Origin: B33-G16 sp964611035
Lineage (GTDB): Bacteria; Desulfobacterota; DSM-4660; Desulfatiglandales; B25-G16
Assembly: GCA_964611035.1 (NCBI GenBank)
Contig: CAZSWT010000010.1
Coordinates: forward strand, 1 to 64,000
Direction: 5' to 3'
DNA length: 64,000 bases
Of this stretch, positions 7,656 to 15,642 are shown piece after piece. Each line of letters opens with the position of its first letter. The stretch's first letter is position 1. The position numbers and the translations under genes were made by a program. The notes under the pieces are model-generated. The model saw nothing but the letters and a program-made list of their open reading frames with translations, made no database searches and was not told where the DNA came from.

Positions 7656-8198
7656 ATGTCAAGAATAGGTAAAAAGACGATTATTGTACCGAAAGAGGTA
7701 GAGATTACGTTTGATGGCAGAACGTTGTCCGCGAAAGGTCCAAAAGGGGAATTAAGCCGCCTTATTCATCCTAAAGTAGGATTAAATATAGATAATTCGC
7801 AGATAGCAGTGTCAATTTCTGATAACTCGAAAGAATCTAAATCACTTTCAGGCCTTTTCCGCTCGTTGATAGCCAATATGGTTTTAGGCGTGAGCGAGGG
7901 GTTTAAAAAGACCCTTGAGATAATTGGTGTAGGATATAAGGTTGAACTTTCAGGAAATCAATTGGTATTTAACCTGGGTTATTCAAATCCTATTAAATAT
8001 GATATTCCACGTGGTATAGAAGTACAGCTTGATCAAAAGAATAAGGTGATTTTAAGCGGGGCAGACAAGGAACTTTTAGGGATTACCGCAGCCGAGATTA
8101 GAAGTTTTAGAGTCCCAGAGCCGTATAAAGGAAAAGGTGTTAAATATTTAGAAGAAAAGGTGAGACGTAAGGCAGGAAAAACAGGGGCAAAAGCCTAA
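7656..8198 (+). CDS. rplF: 50S ribosomal protein L6
   Basis: The 180 residues start MSRIGKKTIIVPKEVEI and contain KGPKGELSR, LIANMVLGVSEGFKKTLEIIGVGYK and the signature PEPYKGKGVKYLEEKVRRKAGKTG. L6 has two duplicated RNA-binding folds and lies near the sarcin-ricin loop. The ATG at 7656 lies after a 150-base spacer with the palindrome above. Confidence 0.97.
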   Translation: MSRIGKKTIIVPKEVEITFDGRTLSAKGPKGELSRLIHPKVGLNIDNSQIAVSISDNSKESKSLSGLFRSLIANMVLGVSEGFKKTLEIIGVGYKVELSGNQLVFNLGYSNPIKYDIPRGIEVQLDQKNKVILSGADKELLGITAAEIRSFRVPEPYKGKGVKYLEEKVRRKAGKTGAKA

Positions 8199-8226
8199 AA
8201 TTATTTTTTTAATTTATGTATTCATT

Positions 8227-8598
8227 ATGATTTGTATTAAAGAAAATAGATTGGCTCGTTTGAAAAGAAAGAAGAGGGTAAGAAGGAAAATTCAAGGGAA
8301 ACCTGAAAGACCACGTTTGACTGTTTTTAAATCAGCGAGGCATATATATGCCCAAATCATAGACGACACTGCAGGGAGGACTTTGTTAACAGCCTCAACA
8401 ATATCTAAGGATCTTAAGTCGAACACCAAAGGTATTAGCGGTAACACAAAAGGTGCGATATTGGTTGGCGAGGCTATTGGAAAGATAGGGGTAAAAAAGG
8501 GTATTACAGAGGTTGTTTTTGACAGGAATGGCTTTCTCTTTCATGGGCGCGTGAAGGCGCTTGCTGATGCGGCAAGAGAGAATGGTTTGAAATTTTAG
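8227..8598 (+). CDS. rplR: 50S ribosomal protein L18
   Basis: A 123-residue L18 with RPRLTVFKSARHIYAQIIDD, LVGEAIGKIGVKKGI and the C-terminal VVFDRNGFLFHGRVKALADAARENGL. It binds 5S rRNA together with L5. The first residues, MICIKENRLARLKRKKRVRRK, are consistent with the basic N-terminal tail of the family. Confidence 0.96.
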   Translation: MICIKENRLARLKRKKRVRRKIQGKPERPRLTVFKSARHIYAQIIDDTAGRTLLTASTISKDLKSNTKGISGNTKGAILVGEAIGKIGVKKGITEVVFDRNGFLFHGRVKALADAARENGLKF

Positions 8599-8608
8599 TT
8601 ATGTGAAA

Positions 8609-8735
8609 CCCTGGCCCAAGACCCGCCTGCCGGATGGCGGGCAGGCCTGGCATGCAATAACGGAGTTAAATAGCTCCAACTTATAATTAATAAAGCAGCA
8701 TTAGCTTGTTACAATCATGTCGCACCAGGGCAGGC
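8609..8735. repeat. Interspersed repeat R1, copy 2, with embedded GC-rich palindrome
   Basis: It begins CCCTGGCCCAAGACC, continues CCTGGCATGCAATAACGG, has the central ACTTATAATT and ends GTCGCACCAGGGCAGGC, matching copies 1 and 3. A GC-rich palindrome, CCGCCTGCCGGATGGCGGGC, is inserted in its left part; the same palindrome occurs at about 41,322. It fills the rplR-rpsE gap. A second GC-rich palindrome follows at about 8808-8844. Confidence 0.7.
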
Positions 8736-8868
8736 TTGAAACGGGATAGATGAAATACGACAACAAGGAAGCAGGGAGAAGTATCAAGTTCAAATTTCTA
8801 ATTTCCCCGCCTGCCTCGCCTGAGCTCGCGATGGTGGGCGGGCATTTTCAAAGTAAAAGGAGAAGTAA

Positions 8869-9366
8869 TTGATTACAGAAGATGAAGATGTCCAATTAAT
8901 CGAAAAGGTTGTGCATATTAATAGAGTGGCAAAAGTTGTAAAAGGGGGCCGCAGGTTTTCCTTCAGTGCTATAGTAGTTGTTGGCGATGGGAAAGGTATG
9001 GTAGGCACTGGACTTGGAAAGGCAAATGAAGTACCAGAGGCAATAAGAAAAGGAGGGGAAAAGGCCAAGAAGGATATGAGGCCAGTTTCACTTCTCAAAG
9101 ATTCTATTTCATATGAGGTAATTGGCGTCTGCGGCGCGAGTTCTGTTCTGCTTAAGCCAGCTCGCCCTGGAACTGGTATTATAGCTGGAGGAGCTGTCAG
9201 GGCAGTTTTAGAGGTGGCTGGTGTGAGGAACATTGTGAGCAAATGCTTACGTTCACATAATCCCCATAATTTGGTCAAGGCCACCCTTAATGGACTGATG
9301 TCTTTGAGAACTCCACAGGAGATAGCGAGATCAAGGGGGAAGACTGCAGAAGAAATATTGACCTGA
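8869..9366 (+). CDS. rpsE: 30S ribosomal protein S5
   Basis: The 165 residues contain EKVVHINRVAKVVKGGRRF, VVVGDGKGMVGTGLGKANEVPEAIRKG and the C-terminal NPHNLVKATLNGLMSLRTPQEIA, all S5 signatures. S5 works in decoding fidelity and mRNA unwinding with S3 and S4. TTG at 8869 is chosen as start because AAGGAGAAG precedes it. The next gene is rplO: the L30 gene normally found here is absent. Confidence 0.97.
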   Translation: MITEDEDVQLIEKVVHINRVAKVVKGGRRFSFSAIVVVGDGKGMVGTGLGKANEVPEAIRKGGEKAKKDMRPVSLLKDSISYEVIGVCGASSVLLKPARPGTGIIAGGAVRAVLEVAGVRNIVSKCLRSHNPHNLVKATLNGLMSLRTPQEIARSRGKTAEEILT

Positions 9367-9392
9367 GCGCGGATAGTTTTGCAGGAGTCTAT

Positions 9393-9836
9393 ATGAAGTT
9401 GAATGAATTGACATTGCCAAAAGGTTCTCGGAAAAAGAGAAAAAGAATCGGGAGAGGAAAAGGCACAGGAAGTGGAGAAACCGCAGGTAAAGGAACAAAA
9501 GGACAAAACTCACGTTCTGGCGGAGGGGTCCATTTAGGATTTGAAGGTGGACAAATGCCTCTCCAGAGAAGAATTCCGAAACGAGGCTTTACAAATATCT
9601 TTAAGAAACAGTATGAGATTATAAATATAAAAGATCTCAAATATTTTAAGCCGGGTGAATTAATTAACGATGAGGCATTGCGCAAGAGCGGTTTGTTAAA
9701 AAAGGCCTATGCAGTGAAACTTTTGGGGGAAGGGGAAATATCTTACCCAATAAAGATAAAGGTTAATAAAGCCAGCCAGACAGCGAAAAAGAAGATTGAA
9801 TCTGCTGGTGGCGAGATAGAGATAGTCTCATGGTAA
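9393..9836 (+). CDS. rplO: 50S ribosomal protein L15
   Basis: The 147 residues begin MKLNELTLPKGSRKKRKRIGRGKGTGSG and have the SRSGGGVHLGFEGGQMPLQRRIPKRGF core, with the C-terminal ASQTAKKKIESAGGEIEIV. It binds 23S rRNA late in assembly. The stop overlaps the secY start by 7 bases. It directly follows rpsE, with no rpmD between them. Confidence 0.97.
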   Translation: MKLNELTLPKGSRKKRKRIGRGKGTGSGETAGKGTKGQNSRSGGGVHLGFEGGQMPLQRRIPKRGFTNIFKKQYEIINIKDLKYFKPGELINDEALRKSGLLKKAYAVKLLGEGEISYPIKIKVNKASQTAKKKIESAGGEIEIVSW

Positions 9837-11146
9837 TTGGCGGTTTTCAAAATATCACAAAGATTCCTGAGTTAAAAAAGAGGATAATTATTTCCTTTTT
9901 ATTGCTGGCCGTGTACAGGCTTGGGTGCCATGTTCCAACGCCTGGTATTGATTCAGCAGCTTTGGCTGCTTTCTTCAGCAGCAAACAGGGAACCTTGTTC
10001 GGTCTCTTTGATATGTTTTCAGGTGGGGCTTTACGAAGGCTGTCAGTTATGGCCTTAGGTATAATGCCGTACATAAGCGCAGCCATTATCCTCGAACTCC
10101 TCACAGTTGTAGTTCCCTATTTAGAGAAATTGAAAAAGGAGGGAGAAGCTGGGCGGAAAAAGATTACACGATATACACGCTATGGGACGGTAATACTTAG
10201 TCTTATACAAGGTTTTGGCATATCAGTTGGCCTTGAAAGCATGACAAGCCCTGAAGGAGCCTTGATTGTTCCTTTAGGAGGGTGGGGCTTTAGGTTGATG
10301 ACTATGATAACATTGTCTGCTGGTACAACTTTTTTGATGTGGCTTGGTGAGCAGATAACAGAGAGGGGAATTGGAAACGGTATTTCATTAATCATTTTTG
10401 CAGGGATTGTAGCTAGGTTACCTTCTGCTGTTGGCAATACATTTCGCCTGATGAGTACTGGGGAGATGAGCCCTTTCTTTGGTCTTATTTTAGTCGTTTT
10501 TATGATAGCAATTGTTGCTGTTATTGTTTTTGTTGAAAGAGGTCAGAGACGGATCCCAGTTCAGTATGCAAAAAGGGTTATAGGCCGAAAGATGTATGGA
10601 GGACAAAGCACCCATCTTCCGTTAAAAGTTAATACTGCTGGCGTTATTCCCCCAATATTTGCCTCTTCCATTATTATGTTTCCAGCAACAATAGCAGGTT
10701 TCTTAAATGTTAAACAGATTGGTTGGCTTCAGACTATTGTGAACTCTGTGTCGCCAGGTCATCTAATATATTCCATACTTTATGTAGGTTTTATAATTTT
10801 CTTTTGCTATTTTTATACGGCCATTCATTTTAATCCTACTGAGGTTGCAGATAACATGAAAAAGTATGGAGGATTTGTCCCTGGCATTAGGCCTGGGAGA
10901 AGTACGGCCGAGTATATTGACCGAGTACTCACAAGGATAACATTCAGTGGAGCCATTTACGTATCCATTATCTGTCTTTTGCCTGGACTCTTAGTTTACA
11001 GGCTAAATGTTCCTTTTTATTTTGGCGGAACGGCCCTTTTGATTGTGGTTGGGGTAGGTATGGATACTATTACCCAGATTGAGAGCCATTTATTGACCAG
11101 GAATTATGAGGGTTTTATGAAAAAGGGATTAAGGAGCGTGAGATAG
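9830..11146 (+). CDS. secY: Protein translocase subunit SecY
   Basis: A 438-residue inner-membrane channel with ten predicted hydrophobic segments. The signatures are TPGIDSAAL, GGALRRLSVMALGIMPYISAAII (plug region), GIGNGISLIIFAGI and the cytoplasmic ERGQRRIPVQYAKR loop. SecY forms the SecYEG pore for Sec-dependent export. It overlaps rplO by 7 bases. The adk, map and infA genes often found after secY are absent; rpmJ follows 3 bases after the stop. Confidence 0.98.
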   Translation: MVIGGFQNITKIPELKKRIIISFLLLAVYRLGCHVPTPGIDSAALAAFFSSKQGTLFGLFDMFSGGALRRLSVMALGIMPYISAAIILELLTVVVPYLEKLKKEGEAGRKKITRYTRYGTVILSLIQGFGISVGLESMTSPEGALIVPLGGWGFRLMTMITLSAGTTFLMWLGEQITERGIGNGISLIIFAGIVARLPSAVGNTFRLMSTGEMSPFFGLILVVFMIAIVAVIVFVERGQRRIPVQYAKRVIGRKMYGGQSTHLPLKVNTAGVIPPIFASSIIMFPATIAGFLNVKQIGWLQTIVNSVSPGHLIYSILYVGFIIFFCYFYTAIHFNPTEVADNMKKYGGFVPGIRPGRSTAEYIDRVLTRITFSGAIYVSIICLLPGLLVYRLNVPFYFGGTALLIVVGVGMDTITQIESHLLTRNYEGFMKKGLRSVR

Positions 11147-11149
11147 ATT

Positions 11150-11263
11150 ATGAAGGTGAGGTCATCCATAAAAAAAAGATGTAAGAATTGCAAGATAGTT
11201 AAGAGAAAAGGTGTGCTGAGGGTGATCTGTGATAATCCTCGACACAAACAGAGGCAAGGCTAA
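11150..11263 (+). CDS. rpmJ: 50S ribosomal protein L36 (zinc form)
   Basis: A 37-residue gene easily missed because of its size. It reads MKVRSSIKKRCKNCKIVKR, then GVLRVICDNPRHKQRQG and TAA. The zinc ligands are C11, C14, C27 and H32, exactly the canonical C+ L36 pattern. L36 stabilises 23S rRNA domain interactions. The ATG lies 3 bases after the secY stop and follows GAGATAG, so translation is probably coupled. Confidence 0.95.
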   Translation: MKVRSSIKKRCKNCKIVKRKGVLRVICDNPRHKQRQG

Positions 11264-11269
11264 TAAGGT

Positions 11270-11357
11270 TTCTTGTGTACGTTAAGTTTATTGTGTTTGT
11301 TGAGTTGATAAGATTTTAACCCAAAAGACCCAATAAACGCAAGAAACTCAAGAAACT
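11270..11357. repeat. Inverted repeat of short words, rpmJ-rpsM gap
   Basis: The left half contains TTTCTTGTGTACGTTAAGTT and TTGTGTTTGTTGAGTT. The right half contains AACCCAAAAGACCCAATAAA and CGCAAGAAACTCAAGAAACT, roughly complementary. It is the third structure of this type in the operon. There is no reading frame of interest in the gap. Confidence 0.5.
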
Positions 11358-11373
11358 ATTAAAGGAGACCATA

Positions 11374-11742
11374 TTGACCAGAATCGCTGGTGTTGATTTA
11401 CCAAAGAGAAAGAGAGTCGAGATAGCGTTGACCTATATCTATGGTATAGGCAGAAGTAATTCTCAGAAAATTTTGAAGATGGCCGGAGTGGATTGGGGTG
11501 CCAAATCAGATGAACTGAATGAAGAGGAAGTAACAAAAATAAGAAACGTTATTAATGAATCCTATAAGGTTGAAGGAGACTTAAGACGTGAAATATCCAT
11601 GAATATCAAGCGCCTGATGGATATGGGATGCTATAGGGGATTACGGCATAGAAAAGGTCTTCCAGCAAGGGGCCAGAGAACTCATACGAATGCGCGAACA
11701 AGGAAGGGACCGAGAAGGATAATTGGAAGACGTAGAAAATAA
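11374..11742 (+). CDS. rpsM: 30S ribosomal protein S13
   Basis: The 122 residues read TRIAGVDLPKRKRVEIALTYIYGIG (helix-two-turn-helix region) and end RHRKGLPARGQRTHTNARTRKGPRR, both S13 signatures. S13 contacts P-site tRNA and the large subunit. The start is TTG at 11374 behind AAAGGAGA. It heads the alpha-operon part of the cluster: S13, S11, S4, alpha, L17. Confidence 0.97.
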   Translation: MTRIAGVDLPKRKRVEIALTYIYGIGRSNSQKILKMAGVDWGAKSDELNEEEVTKIRNVINESYKVEGDLRREISMNIKRLMDMGCYRGLRHRKGLPARGQRTHTNARTRKGPRRIIGRRRK

Positions 11743-11757
11743 AGCTGCGGAGGAATA

Positions 11758-12153
11758 ATGGCCAAGGAGAGGGGAAAAGCCGGCAAAGGTAAAAAAGAAA
11801 AGAAGATTGTCTCTACTGGGGTTGTCCATATTCAATCTACCTTTAATAATACGATTGTTACCATCACTGATATGAATGGTAATGTAATAGCCTCATCAAG
11901 TCCAGGACAGGTAGGTTTTAAAGGTTCGAGAAAGAGCACTCCTTTTGCTGCCCAATTAGCAGCGCAGAGTGCATTAAAAAAGGCAATGACAATGGGGTTA
12001 AAAACTGCCGAGGTTCGAGTTAAGGGTCCTGGAGTGGGAAGGGAGGCGGCCTTACGGGCATTGCAAATGGATGGGTTTTCCGTTACCATGATTAGGGATG
12101 TGACTCCAATTCCTCATAATGGTTGCAGACCACCAAAAAGGAGAAGGGTGTAA
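11758..12153 (+). CDS. rpsK: 30S ribosomal protein S11
   Basis: The 131 residues carry GVVHIQSTFNNTIVTITDMNGN and the C-terminal signature RVKGPGVGREAALRALQ...IRDVTPIPHNGCRPPKRRRV. S11 lies in the 30S platform near the mRNA exit. The lysine-rich N-terminus is usual. CGGAGG precedes the ATG. Confidence 0.97.
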   Translation: MAKERGKAGKGKKEKKIVSTGVVHIQSTFNNTIVTITDMNGNVIASSSPGQVGFKGSRKSTPFAAQLAAQSALKKAMTMGLKTAEVRVKGPGVGREAALRALQMDGFSVTMIRDVTPIPHNGCRPPKRRRV

Positions 12154-12165
12154 GGAGGGAAAATA

Positions 12166-12795
12166 TTGGCTCGATATATTGAGGCTGCATGCCGGTTGTG
12201 CAGGCGTGAAAAACTTAAACTATTCCTAAAAGGTGATAGGTGTTATACCGACAAATGTGGCTTTGAACGGCGTTCCTATGCCCCGGGTCAGCATGGACAA
12301 AGGAGAGGTGGAAAGATCTCTGATTACGGGATACAGTTGCGAGAAAAACAAAAAGCAAAGAGAATCTATGGGATATTAGAAAAGCAGTTTCGAAGGTATT
12401 ATGTAAAGGCTGATAGGCAGAAGGGCATTACAGGTACAAATCTTTTGGTATTATTAGAACGTCGATTGGATAATATTGTATATCGGATGGGATTTGCCTC
12501 CTCCAGGAATCAAGCACGGCAGCTGGTTAGACATAATCATTTCACTGTGAATGGAAGTAAGGTAAATATACCCTCTTTTCAAGTAAGACAAGGGGATGTA
12601 ATAGCGGTAAAAGAAAAGAGTTGGAAGATTCCTGTCATTCTGGAGGCAAAGGAGACATTTGTGAGGCGAGAAATGCCTTCATGGTTAGAGATTGATGGAG
12701 ATAATTTTCGTGGGACAGTTAAGGCCTTTCCCAATCGTGAAGAGTTGACCATGCCTATTAATGAGCAACTTATAGTTGAGCTCTACTCTAAATAA
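12166..12795 (+). CDS. rpsD: 30S ribosomal protein S4, zinc-binding
   Basis: A 209-residue S4 with cysteines at positions 9, 12, 26 and 31, the zinc knuckle known from Thermus-type S4, and the S4 RNA-binding domain RRLDNIVYRMGFASSRNQARQLVRHNHFTVNG. S4 nucleates 30S assembly and, in enterobacteria, represses its own operon. The start is TTG at 12166 after AAGGAGG. Confidence 0.97.
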   Translation: MARYIEAACRLCRREKLKLFLKGDRCYTDKCGFERRSYAPGQHGQRRGGKISDYGIQLREKQKAKRIYGILEKQFRRYYVKADRQKGITGTNLLVLLERRLDNIVYRMGFASSRNQARQLVRHNHFTVNGSKVNIPSFQVRQGDVIAVKEKSWKIPVILEAKETFVRREMPSWLEIDGDNFRGTVKAFPNREELTMPINEQLIVELYSK

Positions 12796-12857
12796 GTGAA
12801 CTTAAGTGTCTAAAATGAACTAAAGTGCCTAAAATTTCAGGCACTTTAGTTCACTTT
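12796..12857. repeat. Perfect 15-bp hairpin of the AAAGTGCCT repeat family, before rpoA
   Basis: TGAACTAAAGTGCCT (12816-12830) pairs without mismatch with AGGCACTTTAGTTCA (12839-12853), with an 8-base loop. The same words occur as direct repeats at 3540-3730 and 34,154-34,200. It ends about 24 bases before the rpoA ATG. There is no T-run, so it need not terminate; it could stall or stabilise the message. Confidence 0.7.
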
Positions 12858-12877
12858 CCGTGAGGTAATGTATATTT

Positions 12878-13921
12878 ATGAAAAAGCTATTTCAGAGAAA
12901 TTGGAGAGATTTAATTAAACCCAAGACGATAGAAATTGCAACCGAAACATCCACTGATTTCTATGGAAAATTTGTGTGTGAGCCATTGGAGAGAGGTTTC
13001 GGGATTACTTTGGGTAATTCATTGAGACGAATTCTCCTTTCTTCTCTTCAGGGAGCAGCAATTGTTTCTATAAAATTTGATGGTGTGCCGCATGAGTTTA
13101 CCACTATTCCTGGAGTAAAAGAAGATGTAACTGATATCATCTTAAATTTAAAGGGAGTAAACCTTAATGTAATTGATGAGGAAGAAGAAATTAAAATTTT
13201 TCTGGATAATAAGGGGGAAAAGGTAGTAACAGCTGGCGATATAATATGTGACGGAGCAGTGGAGGTGATGAATCCAGATCAACACATAGCCACCCTCAAT
13301 AAAGATGCTTTTTTACATGCAGAGATGACTGTTAAAACCGGGCGGGGTTATGTTCCTGCAGAAAAGAATGCAACAGAAGATCAATCAATCGGCGTAATAT
13401 TTATAGATGCTCTTTTTTCACCCATCAGGAGGGTTACATATGTAGTTGGGAATGCAAGGGTCGGGCAGAGGACTGATTATGATAAGTTGACCTTAGAGAT
13501 CTGGACAGATGGAACAGTGATCCCGCAAGATGCATTAGCTTTTGCTGCAAAAATTTTAAAGGAACAGGTTACCCCTTTTATCAATTTTGAGGAAGAAGAA
13601 GAGGAAGAAGTAGAAAAAGAGGAAAAAGAAGAGGAAGAGAAGATAAATGAAAATCTCTTTAGATCTGTAAGCGAGCTCGAACTTTCTGTACGCTCATCCA
13701 ATTGTCTGAAGAATGCCAATATAAAGCATATTTACGAGTTGGTCCAGAAGACAGAAAGTGAAATGCTAAAGACCAAGAATTTTGGGAGAAAGTCCCTGAA
13801 TGAGATAAAGGGAATCCTGGAGGAAATGGATCTGGAGTTTGGCATGGAACTGGAAGATTTTCCCTTCCCTCAACAGGAAGAAGAGGAAGAAGGGGGAGAG
13901 AAGAAAGAGGATCAGGATTAA
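12878..13921 (+). CDS. rpoA: DNA-directed RNA polymerase subunit alpha
   Basis: A 347-residue alpha subunit. The N-terminal dimerisation domain shows EPLERGFGITLGNSLRRILLSSLQGAA (about residues 32-58) and VGQRTDYDKLTLEIWTDG. The C-terminal DNA-binding domain shows LELSVRSSNCLKNANIKHIYELVQKTE and the FGRKSLNEIKGIL helix. Between them is a long Glu/Lys-rich linker (about residues 234-255), and the C-terminus is also Glu-rich. These acidic tracts are longer than usual. The stop overlaps the rplQ start. Confidence 0.98.
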   Translation: MKKLFQRNWRDLIKPKTIEIATETSTDFYGKFVCEPLERGFGITLGNSLRRILLSSLQGAAIVSIKFDGVPHEFTTIPGVKEDVTDIILNLKGVNLNVIDEEEEIKIFLDNKGEKVVTAGDIICDGAVEVMNPDQHIATLNKDAFLHAEMTVKTGRGYVPAEKNATEDQSIGVIFIDALFSPIRRVTYVVGNARVGQRTDYDKLTLEIWTDGTVIPQDALAFAAKILKEQVTPFINFEEEEEEEVEKEEKEEEEKINENLFRSVSELELSVRSSNCLKNANIKHIYELVQKTESEMLKTKNFGRKSLNEIKGILEEMDLEFGMELEDFPFPQQEEEEEGGEKKEDQD

Positions 13922-14424
13922 TGAGACACAGAAAGGCAGGAAAAAAATTGGGCCGTGACTCAGGTCATCGAAGAGCTGTTTTAAGAAACTTGGTCACTTC
14001 TCTTTTCCAACATGAGGAAATTTCAACAACACATGCTAAAGCAATGGCGTTACGGCCTATCGCTGAAAAGATGATTACCTTAGCCAAAAGAGGGGATCTT
14101 CATGCGCGACGTCAGGCGCTTTCCTATATTATGGATAAATCAGTTGCCCATAAATTATTTGATCAGATAAAAGATCGTCTTGTAGACCATCAGGGTGGGT
14201 ATACCCGAATTTTAAAGACAGGTCATAGGAGTGGTGATAATGCACCTTTAGCAATTATCCAGTTATTAATGGCACATGAGGAGAAGAAGCCAAGAAAAAC
14301 GACCGGAAAAAAAGATATAAAGGGTGAAAAGAAGATTACCGAGAAGGTTTCAGATAAAAAGGTTACCTCGAAAGGAAAAAAGAAGGTTCCTGAAGATGAA
14401 AAGGAGAAGGTAGAGAAACCATAA
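13921..14424 (+). CDS. rplQ: 50S ribosomal protein L17
   Basis: The first ~120 residues are a standard L17 (MRHRKAGKKLGRDSGHRRAVLRNL, the TTHAKAMALRPIAEKMITLAKRGD region, GDNAPLAIIQL). A lysine- and glutamate-rich, low-complexity tail of about 45 residues follows, bringing the total to 167. L17 lies near the tunnel exit. ATG overlaps the last base of the rpoA stop. It is the last gene before a strong terminator. Confidence 0.97.
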   Translation: MRHRKAGKKLGRDSGHRRAVLRNLVTSLFQHEEISTTHAKAMALRPIAEKMITLAKRGDLHARRQALSYIMDKSVAHKLFDQIKDRLVDHQGGYTRILKTGHRSGDNAPLAIIQLLMAHEEKKPRKTTGKKDIKGEKKITEKVSDKKVTSKGKKKVPEDEKEKVEKP

Positions 14425-14487
14425 ATAGAAAATGTTGAGCAGAAAAGAGAAGAAAGTGAAGCTCAAAAGAATATTTGCTATTTTTTT

Positions 14488-14531
14488 AAAAAAGCCTCCT
14501 TACCAATGTATTGGGAAGGGGGCTTTTTTTT
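14488..14531 (+). terminator. Rho-independent terminator after the ribosomal cluster
   Basis: AAGCCTCCTTACCAAT pairs with ATTGGGAAGGGGGCTT (single mismatches and wobble), with a short GT loop, followed by eight or nine T residues. The A-run on the left also makes it usable in the opposite direction. It separates the 14-kb ribosomal cluster from pyrB. Confidence 0.9.
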
Positions 14532-14623
14532 AAAACGATAGTCATTGTTTGTTGTCCAAAAGATACTCATATAATCATAGGGGGAACAATTAACTACTGA
14601 CAACTTTCAACGGTCATTTGTTG

Positions 14624-15547
14624 ATGTATAAATTTAATCATAAAAACCTATTGGGAATGGATCAACTGTCAGTGAGCGATATAAATCTTATATTGGATAC
14701 TGCTGATTCATTGATGGAGATCTCCTCACGAGATATAAAAAAGGTCCCCACATTAAGGGGTAAAAGTATTGTCAATTTTTTTTATGAACCAAGCACCAGA
14801 ACAAAGGCATCGTTTGAAATGGCTGCAAAAAGACTCAGTGCAGACACATTAAGTCTTTCAGCAACAGACAGCAGTATGGTAAAGGGAGAGACACTTATTG
14901 ATACCGCTCGGAATCTTCAGGCGATGAATCCAGATATTATTATCCTTAGACACTCTTCCAGTGGTGCTCCGCATCTTTTAGCTCAATATGTGAATGCAGG
15001 GGTAATAAATGCGGGAGATGGAATTCATGAGCATCCCACTCAGGCATTGCTTGATCTATTTACTATTAAGAAAAAGAAGGGCAGGATAAAGGGATTACGC
15101 GTCGTTATCATTGGCGATATAGCTCACAGCAGGGTAGCAAGATCCGATATAATAGGCTTAAGGAAAATGGGTGCAGAGGTGACAATATCGGGCCCTCCAA
15201 CCATGATTCCAGTTGATGTCGAATCATTAGGGGTAAAAGTAATCTTCGATCCAGTAAAGGCAGTAAAAAATAAAGATGTTATCATGCTATTGCGGATTCA
15301 ACTCGAAAGGCAAGATAAGGTTCTATTTCCAAGCCTGAGAGAGTATGCTATTTTTTTTGGATTAAATACGCAGCTCATCAAAGGGGCAAAAAAGGATGTC
15401 ATCATAATGCATCCAGGTCCTATCAATAGGGGTGTTGAGATAACAGGAGATTTGGCTGATGGTCCCTTTTCTGTGATTCTTGATCAGGTGAGCAATGGTG
15501 TAGCCATAAGAATGGCCCTTCTTTACCTATTAATTGGAGGAGGGTAG
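14624..15547 (+). CDS. pyrB: Aspartate carbamoyltransferase catalytic subunit
   Basis: About 307 residues, normal for the catalytic chain. The carbamoyl-phosphate motif STRTKASFEMA lies near residue 55, HPTQALLDLFT near residue 138, and HPGPINRGVEI near residue 260. It joins carbamoyl phosphate to aspartate, the first committed step of pyrimidine synthesis, in the cytoplasm. ATG at 14624 is preferred; two in-frame TTG codons precede it. No regulatory pyrI gene follows; pyrC does, as in many bacteria where PyrB and PyrC associate. Confidence 0.95.
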   Translation: MYKFNHKNLLGMDQLSVSDINLILDTADSLMEISSRDIKKVPTLRGKSIVNFFYEPSTRTKASFEMAAKRLSADTLSLSATDSSMVKGETLIDTARNLQAMNPDIIILRHSSSGAPHLLAQYVNAGVINAGDGIHEHPTQALLDLFTIKKKKGRIKGLRVVIIGDIAHSRVARSDIIGLRKMGAEVTISGPPTMIPVDVESLGVKVIFDPVKAVKNKDVIMLLRIQLERQDKVLFPSLREYAIFFGLNTQLIKGAKKDVIIMHPGPINRGVEITGDLADGPFSVILDQVSNGVAIRMALLYLLIGGG

Positions 15548-15593
15548 TTACTCAATTATCAATTATCAATTTTACATTGCTAATTTTACATTT

Positions 15594-15627
15594 ATCTGCT
15601 CAAAATCCAGAAGAATTTTGAGCAGAT
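15594..15627 (+). promoter_or_regulatory. Perfect 13-bp hairpin just upstream of the pyrC ribosome binding site
   Basis: ATCTGCTCAAAAT (15594-15606) is followed by an 8-base loop and its exact complement ATTTTGAGCAGAT (15615-15627). GGAGG starts within five bases of the stem and GTG of pyrC is at 15643. There is no T-run, so simple termination is unlikely. Its position suggests an effect on pyrC translation or mRNA stability, which is inference only. Confidence 0.6.
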
Positions 15628-15642
15628 ACGGAGGAGGTAAGG

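Noticed and set aside
8790..9506. Minus-strand 238-residue frame opposite rpsE
   Set aside because: It is the antisense shadow of rpsE and part of rplO, both with complete family signatures.
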